Positions 30,014 to 39,874 of a DNA stretch of 64,000 nt are shown here, in pieces (the stretch's first letter is position 1; every line of letters begins with the position of its first letter). The translations under genes and the position numbers were made by a program. The stretch covers positions 1,291,229 to 1,355,228 of the forward strand of contig NZ_NWTM01000001.1 of NCBI RefSeq assembly GCF_004137795.1, written 5' to 3'. Below the pieces are notes generated by a model. The model ran no database searches. It had not been told where the DNA came from and worked only from the letters and a program-made list of their open reading frames with translations. Origin of the DNA: Pectobacterium zantedeschiae. GTDB taxonomy: Bacteria > Pseudomonadota > Gammaproteobacteria > Enterobacterales > Enterobacteriaceae.

Positions 30014-30857
30014 ACGCTTTCAAAATACCATTATCACACTCATCGTTGCCTGGTTGGTGCTATTTGTTTTCCTGCCCAACCTGATGATCATCGGAACCAG
30101 TTTTCTGACACGCGATGACACCCATTTCGTCAGTCTGGTCTTTACGCTCGAAAACTATACACGACTGGTCGATCCGCTTTATGCTTCAGTCCTACTGCAT
30201 TCGCTGAACATGGCCGTTATCGCTACGCTCTGCTGTCTGCTGCTAGGCTATCCGTTTGCCTTTATTCTGGCGCACTTACCGAAAAAAATTCAGCCTCTGA
30301 TGCTGTTTCTGCTGATTGTGCCGTTTTGGACCAACTCGCTGATCCGCATTTATGGGCTGAAAATTTTCCTCAGCACGCGCGGACATCTGAATGAATTTTT
30401 GCTCTGGACGGGCATTATCGATACGCCGCTACGGATTATGTACACTTCCGAAGCAGTGATTCTCGGCCTGATTTACATCCTGCTGCCTTTCATGGTGCTA
30501 CCGCTCTACTCCAGCATTGAAAAACTCGATAAATCCTATCTTGAAGCCGCCCGCGATCTGGGCGCAAATAAATGGCAAACCTTTATTCGCGTGGTGATCC
30601 CACTGACCATGCCGGGAATTATAGCGGGGTGCTTGCTGGTACTGCTACCGGCCATGGGACTATTCTTCGTGGCCGACCTGATGGGCGGAGCCAAGAACCT
30701 GCTGATCGGCAACGTCATTAAAAGCCAGTTCCTCAATATCCGCGATTGGCCGTTTGGTGCCGCGACCAGCATCTGCCTGACACTAGTCATGGGCGTGCTG
30801 CTGTTTATCTACTATCGCACAGCTCGACTACTGAATAAAAAGGGAGAGCTGGAATGA
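29997..30857 (+). CDS. potB: Spermidine/putrescine ABC permease PotB
   Basis: The 286-residue integral membrane protein has six hydrophobic segments and the EAA loop ([27 protein letters not shown]) that contacts PotA. It is close to E. coli PotB throughout ([36 protein letters not shown]). It overlaps potA and, by 4 bp, potC. Confidence 0.97.
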   Translation: MKTSRKRFQNTIITLIVAWLVLFVFLPNLMIIGTSFLTRDDTHFVSLVFTLENYTRLVDPLYASVLLHSLNMAVIATLCCLLLGYPFAFILAHLPKKIQPLMLFLLIVPFWTNSLIRIYGLKIFLSTRGHLNEFLLWTGIIDTPLRIMYTSEAVILGLIYILLPFMVLPLYSSIEKLDKSYLEAARDLGANKWQTFIRVVIPLTMPGIIAGCLLVLLPAMGLFFVADLMGGAKNLLIGNVIKSQFLNIRDWPFGAATSICLTLVMGVLLFIYYRTARLLNKKGELE

Positions 30858-31630
30858 CAGGACGCTTAATTCGCGGTGGATTTATGTCCATCATTTACGC
30901 TTACCTGTACATTCCGATCATTATTCTGATTGTGAATTCTTTTAATCAGGCGCGTTTCGGCATCAACTGGCAGGGATTTACGCTGGATTGGTATCGGCTG
31001 TTGATGAATAACGACAGCTTGCTCCAGGCCGCACAGCATTCTCTGACAATGGCCATTTTCTCCGCAACTTTCGCTACGTTGATTGGTTCCCTGACGGCCG
31101 TCGCACTGTATCGCTACCGCTTTCGCGGCAAGCCTTTTGTCGGTGGCATGCTGTTCGTGGTGATGATGTCACCGGATATCGTGATGGCCATTTCGCTGCT
31201 GGTACTCTTCATGCTGTTGGGCATATCGCTCGGGTTCTGGTCGCTGCTGTTTTCCCATATCACTTTCTGTCTGCCATTCGTGGTGGTGACCGTCTACTCA
31301 CGTCTGAAAGGGTTTGATGTACGGATGCTGGAAGCCGCGCGCGATTTGGGTGCCAGTGAAGTGATTATTCTGCGCAAGATCATTCTGCCTCTGGCGATGC
31401 CAGCAGTAGCGGCCAGTTGGTTGCTCAGCTTTACGCTGTCGATGGATGACGTCGTTGTTTCTTCGTTTGTTACTGGGCCTGCGTATGAAATTCTACCCTT
31501 GAAGATTTACTCAATGGTGAAGGTTGGCGTATCCCCGGAAGTCAACGCGTTGGCGACGATCCTGCTGATTCTATCACTCATACTGGTACTCAGTAGCCAG
31601 CTGATTTTACGCGACCGCACCGGAAAGTAA
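30854..31630 (+). CDS. potC: Spermidine/putrescine ABC permease PotC
   Basis: The 258-residue permease has six membrane segments and the EAA loop motif [20 protein letters not shown]. It pairs with PotB to form the channel. Its start overlaps the potB stop (ATGA). The gene is followed by a palindromic repeat element before potD. Confidence 0.97.
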   Translation: MTGRLIRGGFMSIIYAYLYIPIIILIVNSFNQARFGINWQGFTLDWYRLLMNNDSLLQAAQHSLTMAIFSATFATLIGSLTAVALYRYRFRGKPFVGGMLFVVMMSPDIVMAISLLVLFMLLGISLGFWSLLFSHITFCLPFVVVTVYSRLKGFDVRMLEAARDLGASEVIILRKIILPLAMPAVAASWLLSFTLSMDDVVVSSFVTGPAYEILPLKIYSMVKVGVSPEVNALATILLILSLILVLSSQLILRDRTGK

Positions 31631-31671
31631 GATTGCAGCTCGCACGATATATACCGTTATTTCATATCTGT

Positions 31672-31822
31672 ATATAGGGGCATATTCCAGTAGGCGTTAT
31701 TGGTGCAGCCAGCTTGGACACGGACAGCGCGCAAAAACCGGAGCGTACACATAGTACGTGAGGATTTCGAGCACTGCCTAGGTTCAAAATGGCAAACAAA
31801 ATAGCCTAATGGGATAGGTACC
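31672..31822. repeat. Long imperfect palindrome (IRU/MITE-like) between potC and potD
   Basis: About 145 bp fold back on themselves around GTAC-ACATA-GTAC near 31743-31755. The left arm (ATTCCAGTAGGC ... GCCAGCTTGGACACGG) pairs with the right arm (CCTAGGTTCAAAATGGC ... GCCTAATGGGAT). The arms are imperfect and the element has no coding frame, as in ERIC-like elements. It separates potD from potABC. Confidence 0.7.
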
Positions 31823-31862
31823 AGCAGGTATTTTCTTTGGGACTTATAAGGAGGTAAACATA

Positions 31863-32906
31863 ATGAAAAAGTGGCCACACCTACTGGCAGCCTGCGCGAT
31901 AGCGTTTGGTATCAGCGCCGCCAATGCCAACGATGGCAAAACGCTCTATTTCTATAACTGGACCGAATACGTGCCGCCGGGCCTGTTGGAACAGTTCACT
32001 AAAGAAACGGGCATCAAGGTGATTTACTCCACCTATGAATCCAACGAGAGCATGTACGCCAAGCTGAAAACCTATAAAGACAGTGCCTACGATTTGGTCG
32101 TGCCATCGACCTATTTCATCTCCAAGATGAGCAAAGAAGGCATGCTGCAAAAGATCGATACCAGCAAGCTCAGCAACTTCCATAATCTCGATCCAAACCT
32201 GCTGCACAAATCTTTCGATCCCAACAACGACTACTCTATTCCTTATATCTGGGGTGCAACGGCAATTGGCATTAATCATGAAGTCATTGACCCTGCAAGG
32301 GTCACCCGTTGGGCCGATCTGTGGGATACGAAGTACAAAAATAGCCTGCTGTTGACGGACGATGCACGGGAAGTGTTCCAAATCGCCCTACGTAAGCTGG
32401 GTTACTCCGCAAACACCACCGATCCTAAAGAGATTGAGGCGGCCTACAAAGCGCTACAAACCCTGATGCCGAACGTGCTGACGTTTAATTCAGATAACCC
32501 CGGTAACCCATTCATTGAGGGTGAGGTTAATCTGGGCATGGTATGGAACGGCTCTGCCTATGTGGCACGCCAGGCAGGCACACCGCTTGATGTCATCTGG
32601 CCAAAAGAAGGTGGCATCTTCTGGATGGATAGCCTAGCTATTCCGGCCAACGCCAAAAACGTTGACGGTGCGATGAAGCTGATCGACTTCCTGCTTCGCC
32701 CAGAAGTAGCGGCGCAGGTTGCAGAAACTATTGGCTATCCAACGCCAAATCTGGCGGCGAAAAAATTACTGCCACCTGAAGTTTCAGGAGACAAAACGCT
32801 GTACCCAGATGATGAAACTATCGCTAAAGGCGAATGGCAAAACGACGTTGGCAGCGCCAGCACACTGTATGAAACCTATTTTCAGCAGCTAAAGGCCGGT
32901 CGTTAA
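31863..32906 (+). CDS. potD: Spermidine/putrescine periplasmic binding protein PotD
   Basis: The 347-residue protein (E. coli 348) has a signal peptide cleaved after about residue 22 (ANA|ND) and the mature start DGKTLYFYNWTEYVPPG characteristic of PotD. It delivers spermidine preferentially to PotABC. An AAGGAGG ribosome site precedes the ATG. A 232-bp gap with a palindromic repeat separates it from potC, wider than in E. coli, so PotD may be expressed at a different level. Confidence 0.97.
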   Translation: MKKWPHLLAACAIAFGISAANANDGKTLYFYNWTEYVPPGLLEQFTKETGIKVIYSTYESNESMYAKLKTYKDSAYDLVVPSTYFISKMSKEGMLQKIDTSKLSNFHNLDPNLLHKSFDPNNDYSIPYIWGATAIGINHEVIDPARVTRWADLWDTKYKNSLLLTDDAREVFQIALRKLGYSANTTDPKEIEAAYKALQTLMPNVLTFNSDNPGNPFIEGEVNLGMVWNGSAYVARQAGTPLDVIWPKEGGIFWMDSLAIPANAKNVDGAMKLIDFLLRPEVAAQVAETIGYPTPNLAAKKLLPPEVSGDKTLYPDDETIAKGEWQNDVGSASTLYETYFQQLKAGR

Positions 32907-32915
32907 TAGCAAGAC

Positions 32916-32968
32916 ACCGTATCACGCGGTGGGAATGTTGTTTCTTTATCCCATCGGGTTGATACGGT
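32916..32968. terminator. Extended hairpin between convergent potD and ogt
   Basis: ACCGTATCA and TGATACGGT form a 9-bp outer stem with a nested GGTGGGA / TCCCATC stem inside. It lies between two converging genes and probably terminates both. Confidence 0.6.
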
Positions 32969-32973
32969 AATGA

Positions 32974-33510
32974 TTACAAAGCCGTTCCTTTGATAGGAAC
33001 ACTCATATTAGCGGTGTTAACACCTTCCAGTTCAAGTAACTGGATTTTTTTTGCGATACCGCCAGCATACCCGGTCAAACTGTTATTGGAACCGATTACC
33101 CGGTGGCAGGGAATGATAATAGATATTGGGTTGTGACCAACCGCTCCACCGGTAGCCTGGGCCGACATGCTGGTTTTACCCATAACAGCCGCAACATCTC
33201 TCGCTACGGTTCCGTATGTGACATATTCACCATACGGGATCTGACATAATCGTTGCCAAACAGCCAGTCTAAAATCACTGCCGTTTGGCGCCAACGGCAG
33301 CGCATCGAGGGAGGGATTATGGCCAGAGAAATAAGCATCTAACCACCGTTTAGTGACAGAAAAAAGCGGAAGCTCGGGGCTTATCGACGGTTCTACCTGA
33401 AGGGACTGTGCATAATATTTTTGACCTACAAACCAGAGTCCGGTCAGGTTTTTCCCATCGGCGGCTATCGTAATTTCCCCCATTGGAGAATCATACTGGC
33501 TGAAAAACAT
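32974..33510 (-). CDS. Methylated-DNA--protein-cysteine methyltransferase
   Basis: The 178-residue DNA repair protein carries the suicide acceptor motif IPCHRVIG (Cys135) and the downstream TGYAGG with the helix-turn-helix RLCQIPYGEYVTYG. It removes alkyl groups from O6-guanine. It resembles Ogt and the C-terminal domain of Ada, but no Ada N-terminal domain is present. I leave the symbol blank because the N-terminal half is not close to E. coli Ogt. Confidence 0.93.
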   Translation of the reverse strand: MFFSQYDSPMGEITIAADGKNLTGLWFVGQKYYAQSLQVEPSISPELPLFSVTKRWLDAYFSGHNPSLDALPLAPNGSDFRLAVWQRLCQIPYGEYVTYGTVARDVAAVMGKTSMSAQATGGAVGHNPISIIIPCHRVIGSNNSLTGYAGGIAKKIQLLELEGVNTANMSVPIKGTAL

Positions 33511-33715
33511 ATTGTGTCCCTTTATCTTGGGTGAAATGCATTAACAAACATCTGAAATAGTTGCTATGTGTTGCTTTAGGTAGAAACAACACAAAGACTT
33601 GCCGCGATGAAACGGTGACAGCTCTACCCACTCTTATGCACTCACCAATCATGTAAAAGCGGATCACGATTACAATAAATGACTATCAATATCAGGACAG
33701 ATTGTTCAGCGACAG

Positions 33716-34942
33716 CTATTTTGATTTTTTGCGCGTATCCGGCATTAGCAATGTGGCGAGCCCAAGCAACGGAAGATAACCGCAGGCATCATAGACCGAC
33801 ACAATTCCATAGATATCTGCCAACTTACCTAAACTGGCGGCGGCAATTCCGCCCACACCAAACATGGTGCCGAACATAATTCCGGCAACCATACCCGTTC
33901 GTCCTGGCACAACTTCTTGTGCATATACCACGAGTGCAGCAAACGCAGAAGACAGTACAAAGCCAATGATGAGTGTTAATGTTACGGTCCAGAAAAAATT
34001 TGCATGCGGCAGGATCGGAGCGAAAGGTATAACGCCTAAAAATGATATCCAGATCACCGCCTTGCGACCAATACGATCGCCAACAGGCCCACCTGCAAAC
34101 GTTCCAATCGCTACTGCGGCAAGGAAAGCAAACAGACAGAATTGTGCGTCGCGTAAGGTAATATCAAAGCGTTGGATCAAGTAAAATGTATAGTAATTGC
34201 TGATGGAGGCTATGTACGTGAATTTCGTCAGCATCAAAACACTGACAATGGCAACGGCAAGAATAACTTTTTTGCGGGGTAATTTTTCACCACTGATACT
34301 GTCGTGTTTTTTGCTCCGCGCATGCCCGTGAGCGATAGTCCAACGACTTATGCGGGTCAAAATAACAATGGCAATGAACGCGATGATCATCAACCACGCT
34401 ACTGACATTTGCCCGTGGGGAAGTATCAAAAGTGCGGCGATCAAAGGACCGAATGCGGTGCCAGCATTTCCCCCGACCTGAAAAACTGATTGGGCTGTGC
34501 CAAACTTCCCACCGGAAGCCATTCGGGCAACCCGTGAGGCCTCAGGGTGAAATGTGGACGACCCCACGCCCACTAACGCCGCAGAGATGAGCAACATAGT
34601 AAAGCTGTCAGCCATTGCCAACAAACCGATACCCAGAAACGTAACGCCCATCCCTGCGGGTAAAAGATAGGGTTTAGGGCGTTTGTCGGTATACAAACCG
34701 ACCCAGGGTTGAAGAAGGGAGGCTGTGATTTGGTAAACCAGCGCAATCATGCCAATTTGTGCGTACGACAGCATGAAATTTTCTTTCAACATGGGGTAAA
34801 TTGATGGCAGCGTCGCCTGAATAACATCATTGCACGCGTGAGTTAACGCAACCGCACCGACGATGTTAACCAAAAATTTTCCCGTATCATTCTCAACATG
34901 TGATTGTGTTGGTATTGGTTCGCTTACTTCAGTAGAAGACAT
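33716..34942 (-). CDS. Fsr-like MFS efflux transporter (fosmidomycin-resistance family)
   Basis: The 408-residue protein has about 12 membrane segments and is similar along its length to E. coli Fsr (SHVEND..., VGSSTFHPEASRVARMASGGKFG, QSVFQVGGN, YYTFYLIQRF). The start MSSTEVSEP was chosen because it gives the Fsr length and has an AGGA just upstream. The long in-frame extension to 35212 runs across the divergent regulator and is not credible. It is divergently paired with an AraC-type gene, which probably controls it. Confidence 0.9.
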   Translation of the reverse strand: MSSTEVSEPIPTQSHVENDTGKFLVNIVGAVALTHACNDVIQATLPSIYPMLKENFMLSYAQIGMIALVYQITASLLQPWVGLYTDKRPKPYLLPAGMGVTFLGIGLLAMADSFTMLLISAALVGVGSSTFHPEASRVARMASGGKFGTAQSVFQVGGNAGTAFGPLIAALLILPHGQMSVAWLMIIAFIAIVILTRISRWTIAHGHARSKKHDSISGEKLPRKKVILAVAIVSVLMLTKFTYIASISNYYTFYLIQRFDITLRDAQFCLFAFLAAVAIGTFAGGPVGDRIGRKAVIWISFLGVIPFAPILPHANFFWTVTLTLIIGFVLSSAFAALVVYAQEVVPGRTGMVAGIMFGTMFGVGGIAAASLGKLADIYGIVSVYDACGYLPLLGLATLLMPDTRKKSK

Positions 34943-35069
34943 ATCCTGGTTTCTCATTGGCAGGTGAAAAACAACATTATCTGCATGCCAGTTCTCACCA
35001 TATCCTCTTGCTGGCCGGTTCCTGACATCGAATATTTCACAGAAAAAATGTCGTTCAATTCGTACATTC

Positions 35070-35906
35070 TTGCGGAAAAAAACTATCATAACGACATCCA
35101 CTGAATTTGATACGCCAATCGATATAGATGAAATGACAATAGAAATGAACAATTCCGACTGGGGATGTCTCGCCCGATCGTACGATCGGGGCACATTGAA
35201 TCCAGCACACAAACATAAACGGGGGCAACTGCTTTATGCTGTAAAAGGTGTGATGTTGGTTCAAACAGATAGTCGTCAGTGGGTCGTCCCCCCTCAACGA
35301 TCGCTTTGGCTGCCAGCAGGACAGTGGCATTCCTTCACCCTGCTTTCTCATACTGAATTAAGAACGCTGTACTTCACGCCTGCGTTTGTGGCGGAAGCCT
35401 GTGGTATGAAAACACTGGATCACATTCATGTCATCGGCATGACGCCTTTCGCACAACACCTGATATCCAGTTTGTTTGAGCAATCTTTCAACCACTTGAC
35501 ACAAAAGTTAATCGCCCAATTATTGCTCAGGATCGTGAATGAAACCGAAGCACTTCCTGTAGATCTGGCGATGCCATGTGACGATAAGCTGCACAAGGTG
35601 GCTCAAGACATACTCGTCAACAATAGATGGAACGTTTCCTTGAGTGAATTTGCGGGGCTGGTGGCAATGTCTGAACGCACTTTTTCACGCTATTTCACCG
35701 AGGATACCGGGTGCAGTTTTCGAACCTGGAAACAACGGGCGCGGATTTTTGTGTCCATGGATCTGCTTTCTAACGGTATGCCAGTCAAACATGTGGCCTA
35801 TAAACTGGGGTTTTCATGCCCCTCTTCCTTCGTTGCCGCATTTCGCACAGTGACAGGCCAGACTCCTTCATGTTTTTCAGGGCTGTCTGACATTCATGAA
35901 GAGTAA
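35070..35906 (+). CDS. AraC-family regulator, cupin type (NimR-like), divergent to the Fsr-like pump
   Basis: This AraC-type activator (up to 278 residues) has an N-terminal cupin domain (GTLNPAHKHKRGQLLYAVKGVMLV, PPQRSLWLPAGQWHSF) and two C-terminal helix-turn-helices (about 180-270, ending in FRTVTGQTPSCF). The layout is that of NimR (YeaM), which controls a neighbouring efflux gene. The start is uncertain: the frame opens with TTG at 35070 without a clear ribosome site, and the first in-frame ATG is at 35133. It is divergent from the pump with about 130 bp between them. Confidence 0.85.
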   Translation: MRKKTIITTSTEFDTPIDIDEMTIEMNNSDWGCLARSYDRGTLNPAHKHKRGQLLYAVKGVMLVQTDSRQWVVPPQRSLWLPAGQWHSFTLLSHTELRTLYFTPAFVAEACGMKTLDHIHVIGMTPFAQHLISSLFEQSFNHLTQKLIAQLLLRIVNETEALPVDLAMPCDDKLHKVAQDILVNNRWNVSLSEFAGLVAMSERTFSRYFTEDTGCSFRTWKQRARIFVSMDLLSNGMPVKHVAYKLGFSCPSSFVAAFRTVTGQTPSCFSGLSDIHEE

Positions 35907-36224
35907 AAGTCAGTCGTGAGAACTCGCCAGTGCCAGCGATATCCAGCGGCAGTCGAAACAGCAATACCGATACAGTATTGATTTGACTGCCCCATGGAGC
36001 CCTTCCTTACGATACGAATTTGGTTTACACAACGGTATGGACGTTGTCAGCCCTTCCCATATCCCTGTCGGAAGCCATTTTTAACATCATTTAACGACTG
36101 ACAGCGCCTAATACCATCAAATTGATAGCTAAAAGCATTATCCTGATGGCATTAGGAAAATAATCACGCACAGCTTCTTCTATAATGATTCAACACTCAT
36201 AAGGAACACGATAGGAGCACCACC

Positions 36225-36857
36225 ATGCTACAACTCTCCAGCCACAGTTTTCAGGACGGCGAAAATATCCCAGGCGAGTTTGCCTTTGCCGTTCCAAATT
36301 CAAACAACCACATTGCACTGTCTTCTAACCACAATCCCCACCTTGCCTGGCACGGCGCACCCGAAGGAACACGGTCTTTCGTGTTAATCTGTCACGACCC
36401 GGATGTACCCAGCCGCGGTGACGATGTAAATCAGGAAGATCGCGAGGTTAGTGCTTCTCTGCCGCGTGTTGATTTCTACCATTGGCTATTGTTGGATATC
36501 CCAGCCAGCATCAGTGAAATCGCTGCCGCTTCGCATTCCGATAGCATTACTCAGCGCGGAAAAGCAGGTCCAGATGCACCAGCGGGACTCCGACACGGCA
36601 TCAATGACTACACCGCCTGGTTCGCCAGCGACGAACAGATGAAAGGCACCTACTATGGCTATGATGGCCCTTGCCCACCGTGGAATGATGCGATCGTCCA
36701 TCACTACATTTTCACACTTTATGCTCTCGCGACACCGTCTTTAACGCTGGAGGGTGAGCTTAACGGGGCGAATGTCCGTGCTGCGCTCGCTAACGCGCCC
36801 GTATTGGCGGAGGCGAAATTAACCGGACTGTATACGCTGAATCCTCAATTACTATGA
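36225..36857 (+). CDS. YbhB/YbcL-family PEBP-like protein
   Basis: The 210-residue protein belongs to the phosphatidylethanolamine-binding-like family: early DPDVPSRGDD, central FYHWLLLDIPA, and GTYYGYDGPCPPWNDAIVHHYIFTLYAL. It is cytoplasmic (no signal peptide). Bacterial members have no settled function. An AGGAGCACC ribosome site and a TATAAT about 45 bp before the ATG are visible. Its stop overlaps the start of the downstream AraC gene by 4 bp, so the two are co-expressed. Confidence 0.88.
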   Translation: MLQLSSHSFQDGENIPGEFAFAVPNSNNHIALSSNHNPHLAWHGAPEGTRSFVLICHDPDVPSRGDDVNQEDREVSASLPRVDFYHWLLLDIPASISEIAAASHSDSITQRGKAGPDAPAGLRHGINDYTAWFASDEQMKGTYYGYDGPCPPWNDAIVHHYIFTLYALATPSLTLEGELNGANVRAALANAPVLAEAKLTGLYTLNPQLL

Positions 36858-37720
36858 CTATAACGGCTTTACGCTCCGCCTCTCCGCCTTTCATTGCAAA
36901 GGTGGACTGGCGATTGCCATCAGGCCAGCCACTACAGCGGTATGGCCTGTGTGCATTAGCGCAACCTCATCTGCGGACACCACAGCAAACAACGCGTTTT
37001 CATTTTTATGAGGCCACGCTTCTGCTGGTTATCTCTGGTCAGTTGACCATTCTTGAACAGAATAAAACAACGGTTGTCGATACGCCGTCCCAGCTTTGCC
37101 TGGTTACACCTGATGCGAGTGCTGATTTGACGAAAACGCCCGGCGGTCATGACTCCGTTTTCCGGTCTATCTTTCTGACGTTTTCACCTACGCTGCTGGC
37201 GCAATTTTATCTCCGCTATCCTGATGATGGCGCCCATGTACATCCTCCTCATCCCTTCACCACTATCCCCCTGGATGACGATCTCACCGGCACATTGTTG
37301 TATCTGCTCGAAGGGATTACAGGCGGCGAGCTCAATGAATCACGTCTCGAACTCCGACTGATGGATATACTGCTGGCGCTATCAGAACGAGGATATCGCT
37401 TTGGTGCACCACCACAGCCTGGTGTTTCCACCCAACTACGTGCACTTATCAGTGAGGAACCGGAACGCCACTGGACCGCACAGTCTGCGGGTCGTTTGCT
37501 GGCAATGAGCGAAGTCACGCTGCGTAGGAGGTTGTCTGCCGAACAGACGCGTTTTGAAACCCTGTTGCTGGAGGTGCGGATGCAGCACGCGATGATGTTG
37601 GTGCAGACGACGTCATGGAGTGTGCAACGTCTGGCAGAGGCTTGTGGGTATAAATCCTCGGCTCGTTTTTCCGAACGGTTTAAAACCCGTTTTGGTTGTT
37701 CGCCAACCAAAATTCGTTAA
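36854..37720 (+). CDS. AraC-family transcriptional regulator
   Basis: The 288-residue protein has an N-terminal ligand-binding region (about 20-180) and a C-terminal AraC domain (about 190-285) with LAMSEVTLRRRL in the first helix-turn-helix and LAEACGYKSSARFSERFKTRFG in the second. It is translationally coupled to the PEBP-like gene upstream. No target is evident from the sequence; local autoregulation is possible. Confidence 0.9.
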   Translation: MTITALRSASPPFIAKVDWRLPSGQPLQRYGLCALAQPHLRTPQQTTRFHFYEATLLLVISGQLTILEQNKTTVVDTPSQLCLVTPDASADLTKTPGGHDSVFRSIFLTFSPTLLAQFYLRYPDDGAHVHPPHPFTTIPLDDDLTGTLLYLLEGITGGELNESRLELRLMDILLALSERGYRFGAPPQPGVSTQLRALISEEPERHWTAQSAGRLLAMSEVTLRRRLSAEQTRFETLLLEVRMQHAMMLVQTTSWSVQRLAEACGYKSSARFSERFKTRFGCSPTKIR

Positions 37721-37766
37721 TTCACCATTTGGCGGAATAGCGCCACCCTCCTGCACTATCTAAAAC

Positions 37767-37801
37767 AAAGCGCCCTGTCAGAGAAACCAACAGGGCGCTT
37801 G
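37767..37801. terminator. Bidirectional terminator between the AraC gene and prc
   Basis: AAGCGCCCTGT and ACAGGGCGCTT form a perfect 11-bp stem with an 11-12-base loop between two convergent genes. Confidence 0.85.
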
Positions 37802-37839
37802 AGTGCGAGTCAAAAGACGATCAGAACAACGTTGGCGTA

Positions 37840-39855
37840 TTACTCTTTCTGTTCTTGCGCCAGGTCGTTAGCGATTTTTACCGTTTCATCCAGATAAGGA
37901 TCGGGAGCCTGATAATCTTTCGGCAAATCTTCCAGCGATTTGAGTGGTTTTTTACCTTCTCTCGCCAGTCGATCGTTAATTCGATTCAGACGCATCGCTT
38001 CATCATCGTCATTCTCTTTCTCACGTTGAGCAAGATTGAGTGACACGAGGTTACGCTTATCCTTCATCGCGTTGTAGCGGGCAATATCCTGCGCAACAAA
38101 CTGGAATTCAGGATCTTTAGCGATACGCTCCTGATGGTGTTCATTCAGTTTGCCAATCAGCGCTTTCAGATCGCCGCTCTTTATGTAGTTGGCCGCTTTG
38201 ATGCTGTCCCACGGTAACGCGTTATCTTCGAACTTCTCACCGGTATCTACCGTCTCGGTGCCCGTTGGCATCATCACGTCAGGCGTCACGCCTTTCATCT
38301 GAGTACTGCCGCCGTCAATGCGGTAGAACTTCTGAATCGTGTATTGTACAGAACCCAGCGCAGGCCAGTCAGGACGCAGCATCTGATCGTAAATTCGATT
38401 CAACGAGCGATACTGCTGTACGGTGCCTTTACCAAACGTCGGTTCACCCACGATCAGTGCACGACCATAATCCTGCATCGCCGCCGCGAAGATCTCGGAA
38501 GCAGAAGCACTGAAGCGGTCTACCAGCACCACCAGCGGGCCTTTGTAATACACAATGCCGTCTGTGTCGCTGTCTTCGCGCACTTTGCCATTATTATCGC
38601 GTACCTGCACCACTGGACCGCTAGGGATAAACAGACCGGAAAGCCCTACCGCTTCCGTCAGCGCACCACCGCCGTTAGTTCGCAGGTCAATCACAATGCT
38701 GCTGACGTTCTGTTTTTCCAGTTTCTGGAGTTGTACTTTGACGTCATCCGTCAACCCAACATAGAAACCTGGGATATCCAGCACGCCGACTTTATCTTTG
38801 CCGACCGTCTTGACGGACATCTTAACCGCGCGGTCTTCAAGACGAATACGTTCACGCGTCAGCGTAACAATGCGGGTTTTCGTCCCTTTACCTGCGGGCA
38901 GAATTTCCAAACGCACCTTACTGCCTTTCGGTCCTTTGATCAGCGCGACCACATCGTCCAGACGCCAGCCGATAACATCCACCATCGGTTTGCCGTTTTG
39001 GCCTACGCCAACCACACGGTCACCGACGGTAATGTTTTTACTCTTCGCTGCCGGGCCGCCAGGCACCATGGAGTTAATCATGGTGTAGTCATCATCCATT
39101 TGCAGCACCGCACCAATCCCTTCGAGCGACAGGCTCATTTCGGTATTGAATTGCTCGGTGTTACGCGGTGACAGGTAGCTGGTATGCGGATCAATTTCAC
39201 GCGCAAAGGCGTTCATGATGAGCTGGAAAACATCTTCACTGTTGCTCTGCGCCAAACGGCGAATCGCAAACTGGTAACGCTTGGTCAGCGTCTCTTTGAT
39301 GTCTTTATCATTTTTACCGGTCAGCTTGAGGCTGAGCCAGTCATATTTTACCTTGGCATCCCACAGGCGATTAAGTTCACCCGCGTTCTGCGGCCAAGGG
39401 GCTTTGGTGCGATCGAGCTCAAACGTATCATTGCCCGTCAGATCTACCGGTTTATCCAGCAGCGACAGCGCATATTGGAAACGCTCAAACCGACGCTTCT
39501 GCGCCAGATTGTACAATGCGTACGGAACATCCAGTTGACCGGATTTCAGCGCATCGCCCAACTGGGCTTTTTGCCCGGAAAATTGCGCTACATCAGAGGC
39601 CAGCAGCACGTTGTGGCTGTAGTCCAGCATGTTGAGATAGCGATTAAAAATTTTCTCAGAGAACTGCGCATCCAGCATAAACTGGCGGTAGTGCGAACGC
39701 AGGAAACGTGAGGCCACCCTGTCGCTAACGGTTGCATGTTGAGGTTCCTGATGCAATTGAGGAATCTGTTCAACACGCGTGATGTTTTCATTTGCAAAAC
39801 TAGAGCCCGCCAGCAGTAAGCCTGCAATGGCGGTTATTCTGACTAAGTTGTTCAT
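37840..39855 (-). CDS. prc: Tail-specific periplasmic protease Prc (Tsp)
   Basis: Prc trims the C-terminus of penicillin-binding protein 3 and, with NlpI, controls the murein hydrolase MepS. The 671-residue product has a signal peptide (cleaved near SSFA|NE), a PDZ domain with VGVGQNGKPMVDVIGW, and the catalytic Ser/Lys dyad in DRFSASASEIFAAAMQ and GEPTFGKGTVQQ (residues near 440-470). The start MNNLVRITAIAG was chosen for its signal peptide; 16 upstream codons are discounted. It follows proQ by 19 bp, forming a proQ-prc operon as in E. coli. Confidence 0.97.
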   Translation of the reverse strand: MNNLVRITAIAGLLLAGSSFANENITRVEQIPQLHQEPQHATVSDRVASRFLRSHYRQFMLDAQFSEKIFNRYLNMLDYSHNVLLASDVAQFSGQKAQLGDALKSGQLDVPYALYNLAQKRRFERFQYALSLLDKPVDLTGNDTFELDRTKAPWPQNAGELNRLWDAKVKYDWLSLKLTGKNDKDIKETLTKRYQFAIRRLAQSNSEDVFQLIMNAFAREIDPHTSYLSPRNTEQFNTEMSLSLEGIGAVLQMDDDYTMINSMVPGGPAAKSKNITVGDRVVGVGQNGKPMVDVIGWRLDDVVALIKGPKGSKVRLEILPAGKGTKTRIVTLTRERIRLEDRAVKMSVKTVGKDKVGVLDIPGFYVGLTDDVKVQLQKLEKQNVSSIVIDLRTNGGGALTEAVGLSGLFIPSGPVVQVRDNNGKVREDSDTDGIVYYKGPLVVLVDRFSASASEIFAAAMQDYGRALIVGEPTFGKGTVQQYRSLNRIYDQMLRPDWPALGSVQYTIQKFYRIDGGSTQMKGVTPDVMMPTGTETVDTGEKFEDNALPWDSIKAANYIKSGDLKALIGKLNEHHQERIAKDPEFQFVAQDIARYNAMKDKRNLVSLNLAQREKENDDDEAMRLNRINDRLAREGKKPLKSLEDLPKDYQAPDPYLDETVKIANDLAQEQKE

Positions 39856-39874
39856 GCCCAGGTTGGCCTCCGTA

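Noticed and set aside
33716..35212. Fsr-like transporter starting at 35212 (498 residues)
   Set aside because: The extra 90 residues run antisense through the divergent AraC gene and are absent from the Fsr family.
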